Both the position numbers and the translations under genes were made by a program. This document shows positions 1 through 8,776 of a stretch of 46,976 nucleotides of DNA, piece after piece (positions within the stretch are counted from its first letter, which is position 1; each line of letters opens with the position of its first letter). Source of the DNA: JBHIYN01 sp041984235 (GTDB lineage Bacteria > Pseudomonadota > Gammaproteobacteria > Ga0077536); contig JBHIYN010000026.1 of the NCBI GenBank assembly GCA_041984235.1, positions 1-46,976 of the forward strand, in the 5' to 3' direction. The notes beneath the pieces were generated by a model, which was not told the DNA's origin, did no database searches, and saw only the letters and a list, made by a program, of their open reading frames with translations.

Positions 1-1
1 G

Positions 2-940
2 CAGGTCGGGCGCGACGACCTGCCGCCCGCGCTGCGCCGTGAATTCGCCGAGCGCCTGCTGGCGCTGGGTGACAAGGAGGCGGCACTGGCGGCATTCATG
101 CGCCTGGCCGCCGATCGTGACGTCGACGACGATGCCGTCGCCATGCTGCTCTACCTGTGGGGACCGCGCCCCGGACCGGCCGCGCAGGCCTGGGTCGCGC
201 AGCGCGCGCGCGCGGCGAGTGGCCGCGCCCGGGCCGCGTGGGCGCAGGTGCTGACCGCGCTGGGTGGCGCGCGGACCGCCGCCGACGTGCTGCAAGCCGC
301 GGCCGCGTCCGGGCACCCCGACCCGCTGATCGGCGACGCCTATCTCGATGCGCTGCTCGCCGCCGGCGAACGCGAGGCGGCGCGCGCCTGGCTGGTCACG
401 CAGCAGCGCGCGGCCGCGACCCGGCCCCACGCGCTGGCCTGGCTCGCCGGGCGCGCGGCGGCGGCGGATTTCAGCGCGCTCGCCCTCGACATCCAGCAGA
501 CCTTGCTGGCGGCACGCCCGGACGATCGTTCGACGCTGCGCCGGCTGGGGCTGGCGGCGTTCGGCGCCGGGCAGCGCGGACTCGCCGAGCGTTACCTGCA
601 ACGCTACCTGGCCCACGTCGACGACGACCCGGAGGCCCACTTCTACTATGCCGAGGTGCTCACCGAGGCCGGCTACCGGGAGCGGGCATTGCCGCACTAC
701 CGGCGGGTGCTGGCGCTGATCGAGCCGCTGCCGACAGCGACCTTTGCGCTGCGCACCCTGCAGGCTCAGGCGCTGCACCGGGTCGGCCGCGCGCAGGCGG
801 CAATCAGCGCGTTCGAGCGCCTGCTTGGCGAGCGCCCGCAGGCGGACGACCTGCGCGCGGACTACGTCACCATGCTGCTCGACGACCAGCGCCTGCGCAG
901 CGCGCGCGAGGTTCTCGCGCCGCCAGCGGTGGCCCGATGA
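2..940 (+). CDS. pelB: TPR scaffold part of a split PelB (5' end outside window)
   Basis: This reading frame is open from the left edge, so the start lies upstream; 312 residues are visible. It is built from helical TPR-like repeats, for example around the segments RALPHYRRVLALIE and AISAFERLLGERP, with no membrane segment in the visible part. In the Pel system the periplasmic TPR region of PelB guides the polymer and PelA towards the outer-membrane pore. Here the frame stops at 940, and the stop overlaps the start of a separate barrel gene (ATGA at 937-940). The two together correspond to the single large PelB of Pseudomonas aeruginosa. The identity rests on context (pelC-G follow) and on the downstream barrel. 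The repeats alone would only support 'TPR protein'. Confidence 0.75.
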   Translation, partial: QVGRDDLPPALRREFAERLLALGDKEAALAAFMRLAADRDVDDDAVAMLLYLWGPRPGPAAQAWVAQRARAASGRARAAWAQVLTALGGARTAADVLQAAAASGHPDPLIGDAYLDALLAAGEREAARAWLVTQQRAAATRPHALAWLAGRAAAADFSALALDIQQTLLAARPDDRSTLRRLGLAAFGAGQRGLAERYLQRYLAHVDDDPEAHFYYAEVLTEAGYRERALPHYRRVLALIEPLPTATFALRTLQAQALHRVGRAQAAISAFERLLGERPQADDLRADYVTMLLDDQRLRSAREVLAPPAVAR

Positions 941-2511
941 GAAGACCCTGCGGCGACCTGGCGCGCGTCCTGCTGGCGGGGGCCCTGCTGGCGGCGGCAG
1001 CGCTCGCGCCCGCTGCCGGGCACGAGCCGCTGTCGCACAGGCTCGGCGAGCGGATGCGGGCCGAATGGCGCCCGGGCGGCGCGCTGGTGATCCGGGTCGA
1101 GGACCCGGGTGTCGTGGCGGAGCAGGACGGTGACACCGTCGTGCTGCGCTTCGCCGCGCCGTTGCCGCCAGAGCTCTTCGAGGGTTTCGTGGCGCGTACG
1201 GCGGAATGGTTGCAGGACCTGCGCTACGGCTACGACTCGGTACTGCTGCTGCCGCAGCCGACCGTCGCGTCCAGCGTCAGTCGTATCCCGTCGGGCCTGG
1301 CGCTGCGCTTCGAGCGGCGCCCGGCGGCGGCCGGCGCGGACCCGGACGCGGGCCGCAACGGCACCCGTCTGCGCCTCGACCGGCTCGCCGCGCTGGTCCG
1401 CGGGCGCGGTGGCGATCGGCTCGGCGCGCGTGCCGACCTGCGCCGCCTGATGGCCGCGCACCCGCGCGACGTGCAGACCCTGATCGACCTCATCGAACAG
1501 GAACAGGCCGTGACGCGCTGGCGCGAGGCGCTGGCGCTGTACGACCGCGCCCTCGCGCTGTCTCCGCAGTCGAGCTTCCTGATTGCCGGCAAGGCCGGCC
1601 TGCTCTACGACTACGGGCCGCGGCTGCGCCTGGACCAGCGCTATACCGATGTCAGCGACGACGACGCGCAGCACATCAGCACCCTCGACGGTCGCATGCT
1701 GATCGGCGCCGCGGGCGTGCTCGGCCTGGTGGTCGAACATCGGCTGATCGACGACCCGGCGGTGCAGAGTCCGGGCGGTCCGATCGCGTCGTTCAACGGC
1801 GCGCGCAGCTTCGCCACCCTGAGCTGGGAACACCCCGGTCCCGGACCCGGCAGCGGCGAGGTGGCCGTCCATGCCGGCCCGGATCGGCCGGGCGCCAGCG
1901 TTGCCTACCGCCTCGGCTGGAACGCCGGTGACAGCAGCGCGCGGCTGGACCTGTGGCGCCCCTACCTGGATTTCGTCGAAGGGCTGGTGCACGGCGGTTA
2001 CCGGCACCGCGCCGAGTTCGCACACCGGCTGACGCCGCGGCAGCCGTGGGAGGCCGAGTTCGCCTTGCACGCCAGCCGCTACGGGCTCGACGATCACGCG
2101 CGCATCGCCGATTCCGTGGGCGCGCGGCTGGCCGCGAGCTACCTGCTGTTCGATGGCGATCCGCGGTTCGCGGCCGAGTACTACTTCGACACCGAGTATT
2201 ACGGCAACGTGTTGCGGCTGGACGACGGCGCGGGGCAGCGTTTCGAGCCGATCGCGTTCAGCAACCGCGAGCTGCACCAGCTTCGGCTGAGCCTGTCCGA
2301 ACGCCTTACCGACTACCTGCAGGTCGTGCTCAGCGGAGGCTACGGCATCGACCGCCACAACGGCCGCGGCCGCGTGCTGGGCGCGGAGCTGCGTTACGCG
2401 CCCCTGCCGGGCCTGGAGCTGGGGCTGCGTTTCGAGCAGAGCATCACCTCCGCACGCGGCGGCGCCGATCGCTTCAACGGCTTCGGCGCCTGGTTGGTGC
2501 TGCGCCCGTGA
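937..2511 (+). CDS. pelB: PelB-type outer-membrane export barrel with own signal peptide
   Basis: This 524-residue protein starts at the ATG overlapping the upstream stop (ATGA), which implies translational coupling. Residues 1-28 form a Sec signal peptide (hydrophobic LLAGALLAAAALAPAAG). Residues of about 35-130 form a small beta-rich domain (VVLRFAAPLPPELFEGF). Residues of about 160-215 are a TPR-like pair (ALALYDRALALSPQ). From about residue 240 to the end, alternating aromatic strands end in LVLRP, with typical PelB-barrel stretches such as GGYRHRAEF and AEYYFDTEYY. In known Pel systems this barrel is the pore through which the cationic polysaccharide leaves the cell, together with PelC. 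The unusual point is that the barrel carries its own signal peptide instead of being the C-terminus of one PelB chain. Confidence 0.82.
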   Translation: MRRPCGDLARVLLAGALLAAAALAPAAGHEPLSHRLGERMRAEWRPGGALVIRVEDPGVVAEQDGDTVVLRFAAPLPPELFEGFVARTAEWLQDLRYGYDSVLLLPQPTVASSVSRIPSGLALRFERRPAAAGADPDAGRNGTRLRLDRLAALVRGRGGDRLGARADLRRLMAAHPRDVQTLIDLIEQEQAVTRWREALALYDRALALSPQSSFLIAGKAGLLYDYGPRLRLDQRYTDVSDDDAQHISTLDGRMLIGAAGVLGLVVEHRLIDDPAVQSPGGPIASFNGARSFATLSWEHPGPGPGSGEVAVHAGPDRPGASVAYRLGWNAGDSSARLDLWRPYLDFVEGLVHGGYRHRAEFAHRLTPRQPWEAEFALHASRYGLDDHARIADSVGARLAASYLLFDGDPRFAAEYYFDTEYYGNVLRLDDGAGQRFEPIAFSNRELHQLRLSLSERLTDYLQVVLSGGYGIDRHNGRGRVLGAELRYAPLPGLELGLRFEQSITSARGGADRFNGFGAWLVLRP

Positions 2512-2524
2512 CGCGTGCACCGCG

Positions 2525-2555
2525 TTGCCGCGGCGGCTGGCAGAATTGCGATAAT
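2525..2555 (+). promoter_or_regulatory. Possible internal promoter before pelC
   Basis: A TTGCCG hexamer (2525-2530) lies 19 bp from GATAAT (2550-2555) in the 139-bp gap between the barrel gene and pelC, the only sizeable gap in the visible pel run. The match to a sigma-70 promoter is fair but the spacing is long. It may give extra pelCDEFG transcripts. This is a pattern match only. Confidence 0.25.
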
Positions 2556-2650
2556 GGCAGTCGCGGTCGGCGCGGGGCGGGACCCGCGCCGGTTCCAACA
2601 ACGGGTCGCTGGTCCGCACGGCGACACGCGCGGCCGAAAGGGGGCAGCAC

Positions 2651-3244
2651 ATGACAATGGCAGGACGAGGGCAGACGATGCGCGGCGGGCGTACCGGGGT
2701 GCGCAGTGTGCTGTGCATCCTGGTACTGGCCATGGCCGCTTGCGCGGACACGCGCTACGCCGCCGATTACGGTGGCGCACCGTCGTCCGCGAACTTGCGG
2801 GTGGCCGTGATCCCGCTGGAGAATCTCACCAACTACCCGCAGGCCGGCCTCATCGTGGCCGAGCTGCTGGCGACCGCGCTGTACGCCGACGGACGCTTCG
2901 CCCTGACCGAGGGTACGGCCCTGCGCAAGGCGCTGGCCGGGCGCGGGCTGGACACCGCCGACCTCGCCTCCAGCCTGGCGGCCGCCGAGCTGGCACGGGC
3001 ACTCGAAGTCGACGCGGTGATGGTCGGCAGTGTCACCGAGTTCGGTTACCAGCACGGCCTGCACGAGGAGCCGGTGGTCGGGGTCAACCTGCGCCTGGTG
3101 GGTGCCGGCGGCGAGGTGCTGTGGGCGGCCAGCCATTCGACCACGGGACGCGGCTACATCACGCGCGACAGCGTCAACGCGGCGGCGCAGCGCCTGCTTG
3201 CCGAAATGGTCGCCGGCCTGGACGGCGCTGCGCGTGCGCCGTGA
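2651..3244 (+). CDS. pelC: PelC, outer-membrane lipoprotein of Pel export
   Basis: This 197-residue lipoprotein precursor has a positively charged N-terminus, a hydrophobic stretch (LCILVLAM) and a lipobox-like MAAC with Cys31 as the likely lipidated residue. The mature domain, with motifs VAVIPLENLTNYPQAG and DAVMVGSVTEFGY, has the alpha/beta layout of PelC. Known PelC forms a ring of subunits at the inner face of the outer membrane and funnels Pel to the PelB pore. The ATG at 2651 has a G-rich ribosome site (GGGGG) six bases upstream. ATGs at 2657 and 2678 in the same frame are possible alternatives, and 2678 would give a more usual short signal peptide. It is followed 18 bp later by pelD. 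Confidence 0.85.
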   Translation: MTMAGRGQTMRGGRTGVRSVLCILVLAMAACADTRYAADYGGAPSSANLRVAVIPLENLTNYPQAGLIVAELLATALYADGRFALTEGTALRKALAGRGLDTADLASSLAAAELARALEVDAVMVGSVTEFGYQHGLHEEPVVGVNLRLVGAGGEVLWAASHSTTGRGYITRDSVNAAAQRLLAEMVAGLDGAARAP

Positions 3245-3262
3245 GGGCGGGCGTGCACGCCG

Positions 3263-4708
3263 ATGACGTCAGGCGAGGACAGTTCCGCGGCGCTGCCTGA
3301 GGCGAAGGGAGCCGCGGCGGCGCCGGCGGAGGCGACCGAGGAGCAGGTCGCCGGTGCGCTGCCGCCGGCGGTGCGGCGCACGGCGCTGGCCGAGATCACC
3401 GGTTTTCTCGCGCTGCTGGTCGGCATCGACGTGTGGCTGCTCGACGGTGGCGGTTATTGGCAGGCCAGCCCGCACCCGTTCTGGATCATCGTGGTCTTCG
3501 TCGCCACCCAGTACGGCTCGCGCGAGGGCCTGGTCGCGGCCGGGCTGAGCAGCGTGGCCCTGTTCGCGGGTGGCATTCCGGAGCAGCGCATGAGCGAGGA
3601 CCTCTACGCCTGGCTGTTCGAGCTCTCGCGACGGCCGCTGATGTGGTCGGTGGCGGCGGTCATGCTCGGCGAGCTGCGCATGCGCCAGGTACGCGAGCGC
3701 GAGGGGCTGCGGCAACAGGTCGAGCGCGCGCGCGAGCGGGCCGGTGCCATCGCCGCCGCCTACGAATCGCTGAACGAGATCAAGAGCCAGCTCGAGGTCC
3801 GCGTCGCCGGCCAGCTGCGCACCGTGGTCTCCATGTACGAGGCCGCACGCGCGGTCGAGACCATGGAGCCGGCGCAGGTACTGGCCGGCGCACTCGACAA
3901 CGTAAAGGCGGTGATCAACCCGCGCAAATGCTCGATCTACCTGCTCTCGGCCGGCGAGCTGGAAGCGGCCATCCAGTACGGCTGGGGGCGCCGTGACCGC
4001 ATCAAGCGACAGTTCCGCGCCGACTCGGCGCTTTTCCGCGAGGTCATCGGGCGTGCGCGCGTGGTGTGCGTGGCCGATCCGGACGACGAGCTCGTGCTCG
4101 ACGGCCAGGGCCTGATTGCCGGGCCGCTGGTCAACCCGGACACCGGCGAGGTGCGCGGCATGATCAAGATCGAGGACATGGGGTTTCTCGATCTGAACCT
4201 GTCGACGATCGAGATCTTCCGCGTGCTGTGCGAGTGGGTGGGCGCGTTCTATGCCAACGCCCAGCGCTATCGCCGCGGTCAGATCGAGCGCGCACTGGAC
4301 AGCGAGACGCAGCTCTACTCGGCATCGTTCTATCCGCGCATGGAGCAATTGCTGATTGCGATCGCCCGGCGCGTGGGCTTTCCCATTACCGCCATCGGCG
4401 TCAGCGTCGACGATCCCCAGTCCCTGGAGACGACACAGCGGCTGGCGATTGCCGGCGCCCTGGGGCGGGCCGTGGCCGATTCCCTGCGCGATACCGACAT
4501 CGCCTTCTACCGTGACGAGAGCGATTGCGAGTACGACGTGGTGCTGCCGCTGACACCGCTGGCGCATGGCGACCTGGTGGCGGGGCGGCTGCTGGATCTG
4601 TTTCGCTCCAACCTGCCGGAGGCGCTGCGCGAGCTGCCGGTCAGCGCGCAGACGCGCGCGCTGCACCAAGCGGACGAGGTCGATGACGGCGACGCCGCGG
4701 GACGCTGA
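3263..4708 (+). CDS. pelD: PelD, membrane c-di-GMP receptor (GAF + degenerate GGDEF)
   Basis: This 481-residue protein has four N-terminal membrane helices (about residues 40-140), then a short coiled coil, a GAF domain (about 180-330) and a degenerate GGDEF domain. The GGDEF signature is lost: the position reads DESDC. RxxD is kept (Arg409-Asp-Thr-Asp412). In P. aeruginosa the equivalent inhibitory-site motif binds cyclic-di-GMP dimers and switches on polymer synthesis. PelD forms the inner-membrane synthase complex with PelE, PelF and PelG. Its 3' end overlaps the pelE start by 26 bp. The sequence therefore indicates a receptor rather than a cyclase. Confidence 0.9.
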   Translation: MTSGEDSSAALPEAKGAAAAPAEATEEQVAGALPPAVRRTALAEITGFLALLVGIDVWLLDGGGYWQASPHPFWIIVVFVATQYGSREGLVAAGLSSVALFAGGIPEQRMSEDLYAWLFELSRRPLMWSVAAVMLGELRMRQVREREGLRQQVERARERAGAIAAAYESLNEIKSQLEVRVAGQLRTVVSMYEAARAVETMEPAQVLAGALDNVKAVINPRKCSIYLLSAGELEAAIQYGWGRRDRIKRQFRADSALFREVIGRARVVCVADPDDELVLDGQGLIAGPLVNPDTGEVRGMIKIEDMGFLDLNLSTIEIFRVLCEWVGAFYANAQRYRRGQIERALDSETQLYSASFYPRMEQLLIAIARRVGFPITAIGVSVDDPQSLETTQRLAIAGALGRAVADSLRDTDIAFYRDESDCEYDVVLPLTPLAHGDLVAGRLLDLFRSNLPEALRELPVSAQTRALHQADEVDDGDAAGR

Positions 4709-5852
4709 CCGGGTGGCGCGGCCGGCGCTGCTGTCGTCGCCGGCATTCGCGCTGGTCGCGGCCGCCGCCAGCGCCGCGGAAGCGCCCGTGTTTCTCGAGC
4801 TGCTGGGCGCCGCGCCGGCGTGGTATCGCGTCGCCCTGATCCACGGCGCGACCGTCGGCATGCTGGCGCTGTTTGCGCTGCTGGTCAGTCTCACCGCACG
4901 GCGTGCCCTGTGGCGGGCACGCGCCGGCGGTATCGACGCCATCGCCGCGCGCCGCCTGGCGGCCGCGCCGGCCCCGGATTTCTGGGCCTGGTACCTGCTC
5001 GGTGCGACCGCCGCGCTGGGCGTGATCGGTGCCCTGACCACGCTGCTGGGCTTCCTCGTCTACCTGCGCCACGCGCGCCATTCGCGACCCTTCGAGGAAT
5101 GGTACCGGGAGCTGTTTCCGGAGCGCGGCCGGCGTCTCTACGAGCGCATCTACGACGACCTCATGCTGACCGTGCGCCAGCGCCAGAACCCGTCCCAGGT
5201 GGTGCCCTTCGCGGACGTCATCAACTACGGCAGCAACACCCAGAAGCAGCTCGCGATCAGCATGATGAGCCGCTACTTCCAGCCCGTGTTCGCGCCGGTC
5301 CTGAAGCGTTCGCTGGACGACCGCAACAACTCGGTGCGGATCCAGGCGGCGACTGCGATCACCAACCTGGAGAGCCGCTTCTCGGATCGCGCCATGACAC
5401 TCGAGCAGCGGTGCGAACGCGATCCCTCGCCGAAAGCCCTGCAGGAGTTTGCCGAGCATCTCGACCGCTATGCCTTCTCGGGCCTGCTCGACGAGGATCG
5501 TACCGATCGCGCACGCCTGCGTGCGATCGCGACCTACCGGCGCTTCCTCGAGCTCGAGCCCGACGATCTGCATGCCCGCATCGCGATCGGTCGCCTGCTG
5601 CTGCGCCGTGGTGAGATCGCCGCGGCACGGGACTGGCTGCTGGAGACCCGCGCGGCGCTGGGCGCGCACCCGCGTCTCGATAACTGGCTGCTGGAAGCCC
5701 ATTTCCTCGCCGCTGATTTCGGCAGCGTGCGCGAGCTGGCGCGGCAGATCGCCGCGCGCGGCGGCGATGGCCGCGCCGCCGAGTTCATGAGCGACAGCGC
5801 GCGGCTGTGGGCCGGTCTGCCGCCGGCGCGCACGGCGGAGCAGGACGCATGA
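4683..5852 (+). CDS. pelE: PelE, TPR membrane protein of the Pel synthase complex
   Basis: This 389-residue protein begins at an ATG inside the end of pelD. A GTG at 4713, just past the pelD stop, is a possible alternative start. Two membrane helices are visible (about residues 55-80 and 100-128, the latter with LLGATAALGVIGALTTLLGFLVYL). They are followed by a soluble helical region with TPR-like repeats (RRFLELEPDDLHARIAIGRLLLRRG). The layout matches PelE, which interacts with PelD and the glycosyltransferase PelF. The gene ends with an ATGA overlap into pelF. It is slightly longer than the P. aeruginosa protein, and identity is supported mainly by architecture and operon position. Confidence 0.85.
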   Translation: MTATPRDADRVARPALLSSPAFALVAAAASAAEAPVFLELLGAAPAWYRVALIHGATVGMLALFALLVSLTARRALWRARAGGIDAIAARRLAAAPAPDFWAWYLLGATAALGVIGALTTLLGFLVYLRHARHSRPFEEWYRELFPERGRRLYERIYDDLMLTVRQRQNPSQVVPFADVINYGSNTQKQLAISMMSRYFQPVFAPVLKRSLDDRNNSVRIQAATAITNLESRFSDRAMTLEQRCERDPSPKALQEFAEHLDRYAFSGLLDEDRTDRARLRAIATYRRFLELEPDDLHARIAIGRLLLRRGEIAAARDWLLETRAALGAHPRLDNWLLEAHFLAADFGSVRELARQIAARGGDGRAAEFMSDSARLWAGLPPARTAEQDA

Positions 5853-7375
5853 GGGCGGGCGCCGAGGCCGATGTCTGCCTGCTGCTGGAAGGGACCTACC
5901 CCTACGTCGCGGGCGGCGTTTCGACCTGGACGCATGACCTCATTCGCGGCCTGCCGCATCTCGACTTCCACATCCTCACCCTGATGCCGCCGGACGCCTC
6001 GCTGGAGCAGCGTTACGAGCTGCCCGGCAACGTCGTCGGGCAGACCCGGGTGACCCTGCAGCGCCTGGAGCGCGGGGCGCGCCGCGTGCGCCGCCAGGCC
6101 GCCCTGATGGCGACGCTGCGCGAGCCCATCGAGTGGCTGGTCGCCGATGGCGGGATCGCGGCGCTCGACGAACTCATCCGCCGCATCGGCGGGCGCGGCG
6201 GCGAGCTTGGGCAGGAGGTGCTGATGGACTCGCCGGAGGCCTGGCAGCTGCTCGTCGCGATGTACCGGGCGAGCTACCCGGAGACCTCGTTCATCGACTA
6301 TTTCTGGTCCTGGCGGGCTCTCATGGGCGGGCTGTTCTCACTAATCGTCGCGCCGCTGCCGCGGGCACGCGTCTACCACACCGTCTCCACCGGTTACGCC
6401 GGTCTCTACGCGGCACGCGCCCGACTGCAGACCGGCCGGCCGGCGCTGGTCACCGAGCACGGCATCTATACCAACGAGCGGCGTATCGAGATCGCAATGG
6501 CGGACTGGCTGTTCGAACTGCCGTTGGTCGGTCTCGGCATCGACCGGCCGGCGCTCGATCTCAAGGACTTCTGGATCTCGGCCTTCGAAGGCTACTCGCG
6601 TGCCTGCTACGAAGCCTGCGACGAGATCATCACGCTCTACGAAGGCAACCAGACCTTCCAGCTTGCCGACGGCGCCGCCGCGGACAAGCTGCGGGTGGTA
6701 CCGAATGGCATCGACTTTCCACGCTTCTCCGCGATTGCGCGTGAGCGCAATCCGCAACGGCCGACCATCGCGCTGATCGGGCGCGTGGTGCCGATCAAGG
6801 ACGTCAAGTCCTACATCCGCAGCGTGGCGCTGCTGCGCGAGAGCGTACCGTCGGTGCGCGCGCTGGTGATGGGGCCGACCGAGGAGGACGAGGAGTACTA
6901 CGGTGATTGCGTCACCCTCGCGCAGCACCTCGGACTGCAGGACAGTCTCGAGTTCACCGGCCGCGTGCGCCTCGACGACTACCTCGGCGGGATCGACGTC
7001 ATCGTGCTGACCAGCATCAGCGAGGCGCAGCCCCTGGTCCTGCTGGAAGGCGGCGCCTGTGGCATCCCGGCGGTCGCCACCGACGTCGGCTCGTGCCGCG
7101 AAATCCTGCTCGGTCGCAGTGACGAGCAGCCGCCGCTGGGCGCTGCCGGCAGCGTCGTGCGACTGTCGGACGCGGAAGCCACGGCGCAGGCGATCGCACG
7201 GCTGCTGACCGACGCCGACTGGTACGAGACCTGCTCCCGCGCCATCCGCGCACGGGTCGAGCGCTATTACCAGGAGCGCGACGTGATGAGCGCCTACGGC
7301 GAGCTGTACGAACGTTACATCGCGCTGCCGGACCGCTCGTCACCGACGCCGCAGCAGCGCGGAGATGCGGCCTGA
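5849..7375 (+). CDS. pelF: PelF, GT4-family Pel glycosyltransferase
   Basis: This 508-residue cytosolic glycosyltransferase is very close in length to known PelF. The N-terminus (LLLEGTYPYVAGGVSTW) is typical of the family. The C-terminal Rossmann half has GRVVPIKDVKSYI and the GT-B retaining ExxxxxxxE signature (Glu392 ... Glu400 in EAQPLVLLE). PelF polymerises UDP-activated N-acetylgalactosamine/N-acetylglucosamine units into Pel at the inner membrane, with PelD, PelE and PelG. The start ATG overlaps the pelE stop (ATGA), and the stop overlaps the pelG start (TGATG), so synthesis of the complex is probably translationally coupled. Confidence 0.93.
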   Translation: MRAGAEADVCLLLEGTYPYVAGGVSTWTHDLIRGLPHLDFHILTLMPPDASLEQRYELPGNVVGQTRVTLQRLERGARRVRRQAALMATLREPIEWLVADGGIAALDELIRRIGGRGGELGQEVLMDSPEAWQLLVAMYRASYPETSFIDYFWSWRALMGGLFSLIVAPLPRARVYHTVSTGYAGLYAARARLQTGRPALVTEHGIYTNERRIEIAMADWLFELPLVGLGIDRPALDLKDFWISAFEGYSRACYEACDEIITLYEGNQTFQLADGAAADKLRVVPNGIDFPRFSAIARERNPQRPTIALIGRVVPIKDVKSYIRSVALLRESVPSVRALVMGPTEEDEEYYGDCVTLAQHLGLQDSLEFTGRVRLDDYLGGIDVIVLTSISEAQPLVLLEGGACGIPAVATDVGSCREILLGRSDEQPPLGAAGSVVRLSDAEATAQAIARLLTDADWYETCSRAIRARVERYYQERDVMSAYGELYERYIALPDRSSPTPQQRGDAA

Positions 7376-8760
7376 TGGCGGGAATCGGTTTCGTTCTGCG
7401 CAAGCTGACCCGGCAGGACGACCTGCTGGGCATCCTGCAGGGCTTTGCGCACTCCGCGCTCGCCTCCAACGGCCCGTGGCTGTTCACCGTCCTCGCGCTG
7501 GGCGGACTGTCGCTGTTCGCCGTGGATGCCGGCAACCGCATCGCGCTGGACGAGTTCCGTCTCGTCATCGTGTACAACTTCTCGCTCTCGCTGGTCTTCA
7601 GCGGGCCGCTGCTGGTCGTGATCACGCGCGTGCTGGCGGACGCCATCTACGACGCCGACGTGCGACGGGCGCCGTCGATGCTGGCCGGCAGCGCCATGCT
7701 CATGGTCGCCACGCAGCTGCCCCCGGCGCTGTTGCTGTACTTCTCGATCGGCAGTTTCGAGCCCGCGGTCGCGCTGCTCGCCGTGCTCAACCTGCTGGCC
7801 GTGAGCTGCCTGTGGCTGGTGTCGGTGTTCCTGTCGGCACTGAAGGATTACCGCAGCATCACCAACGCCTTCCTGGCCGGCATGCTGACCGCGCTAGGCG
7901 CCGGCTGGGCCCTGCGCGACACGCCCAACGCGGCCGGCCTGCTGGCCGGCTTCACCGGCGGCGTGGTGACCACGCTGAGCCTGCTGCTGGCGAAGATCCT
8001 GGCGGAGTACCCCTACACCGTGCGGCGGCCGCTGGAGTTCCTGCCGAAGTTTCGCCCGTACTGGATGCTGGCACTGAGCGGGCTGGTCTACAACGTCGCC
8101 ATCTGGGTCGACAAGTGGGTCATGTGGAGCGCGCCCGAGGCGGTCACGGCACCCAGTGGCCTGGTCACCTACCCGCATTACGACAGCGCCATGTTCCTCG
8201 CCTACCTGACCATCACGCCGTCGATGGCGATCTTCATGATGGTGGTGGAGACGCGTTTCTACGAGGCGTACATCCACTTCTACCGCGAGCTGCAGCGCCA
8301 CGCCAACCTCGAGCGCATCCTCGCCAATCACCGCCAGCTGGTACGCACCCTGGTCGAGGGAATGCGCAACATGATGGTGATCCAGGGTACGGTCAGCGTC
8401 GCCGTGATCCTGCTCGCGCCGCAGATCTTCGAGGCCGCCGGTCTCGACTTCCTGCAAATCGGCATGTTCCGGCTCGGCGTGCTCGGCTCACTGTTCCAGG
8501 TGCTGGTCCTGATGCTCCTGATCCTGCTTGCCTACTTCGACTTCCGCGGGCCGGTGCTGGCGGTGCAGGCCTGCTTCCTGCTCGCCAACGCCGGCTTCAC
8601 CTGGTGGAACCTGCAGTTCGGCTTCGCTTATTACGGCTACGGCTTCTTTCTCGCCTGCCTGCTCAGCTTCGTGCTGGCCTACCTCGTTACCGCGCGTTAC
8701 CTGGCCGAGCTGCCGTACCAGACCTTCGTGCGCCACAACCACGCGATCCGCGCCTCGTGA
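7375..8760 (+). CDS. pelG: PelG, polytopic inner-membrane Pel transporter
   Basis: This 461-residue protein has about twelve hydrophobic helices and the PelG opening GIGFVLRKLTRQDDLLGILQG. It belongs to a Wzx-like (MATE/MVF superfamily) group and is thought to carry the growing Pel chain across the inner membrane, working with PelF. Length and N-terminus match known PelG (about 456 residues). The start ATG shares bases with the pelF stop. It is the last gene of the visible pel run; the next gene is on the other strand and ends 16 bp away. Confidence 0.92.
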   Translation: MAGIGFVLRKLTRQDDLLGILQGFAHSALASNGPWLFTVLALGGLSLFAVDAGNRIALDEFRLVIVYNFSLSLVFSGPLLVVITRVLADAIYDADVRRAPSMLAGSAMLMVATQLPPALLLYFSIGSFEPAVALLAVLNLLAVSCLWLVSVFLSALKDYRSITNAFLAGMLTALGAGWALRDTPNAAGLLAGFTGGVVTTLSLLLAKILAEYPYTVRRPLEFLPKFRPYWMLALSGLVYNVAIWVDKWVMWSAPEAVTAPSGLVTYPHYDSAMFLAYLTITPSMAIFMMVVETRFYEAYIHFYRELQRHANLERILANHRQLVRTLVEGMRNMMVIQGTVSVAVILLAPQIFEAAGLDFLQIGMFRLGVLGSLFQVLVLMLLILLAYFDFRGPVLAVQACFLLANAGFTWWNLQFGFAYYGYGFFLACLLSFVLAYLVTARYLAELPYQTFVRHNHAIRAS

Positions 8761-8776
8761 GCGCGGCGCCGGCACT

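Noticed and set aside
862..2751. 629-codon open frame on the minus strand
   Set aside because: It lies antisense to the barrel gene; composition is typical of a GC-rich shadow frame and it has no recognisable domain.
3269..5041. 590-codon open frame on the minus strand
   Set aside because: It lies antisense to pelD/pelE, whose protein products are clearly recognised.
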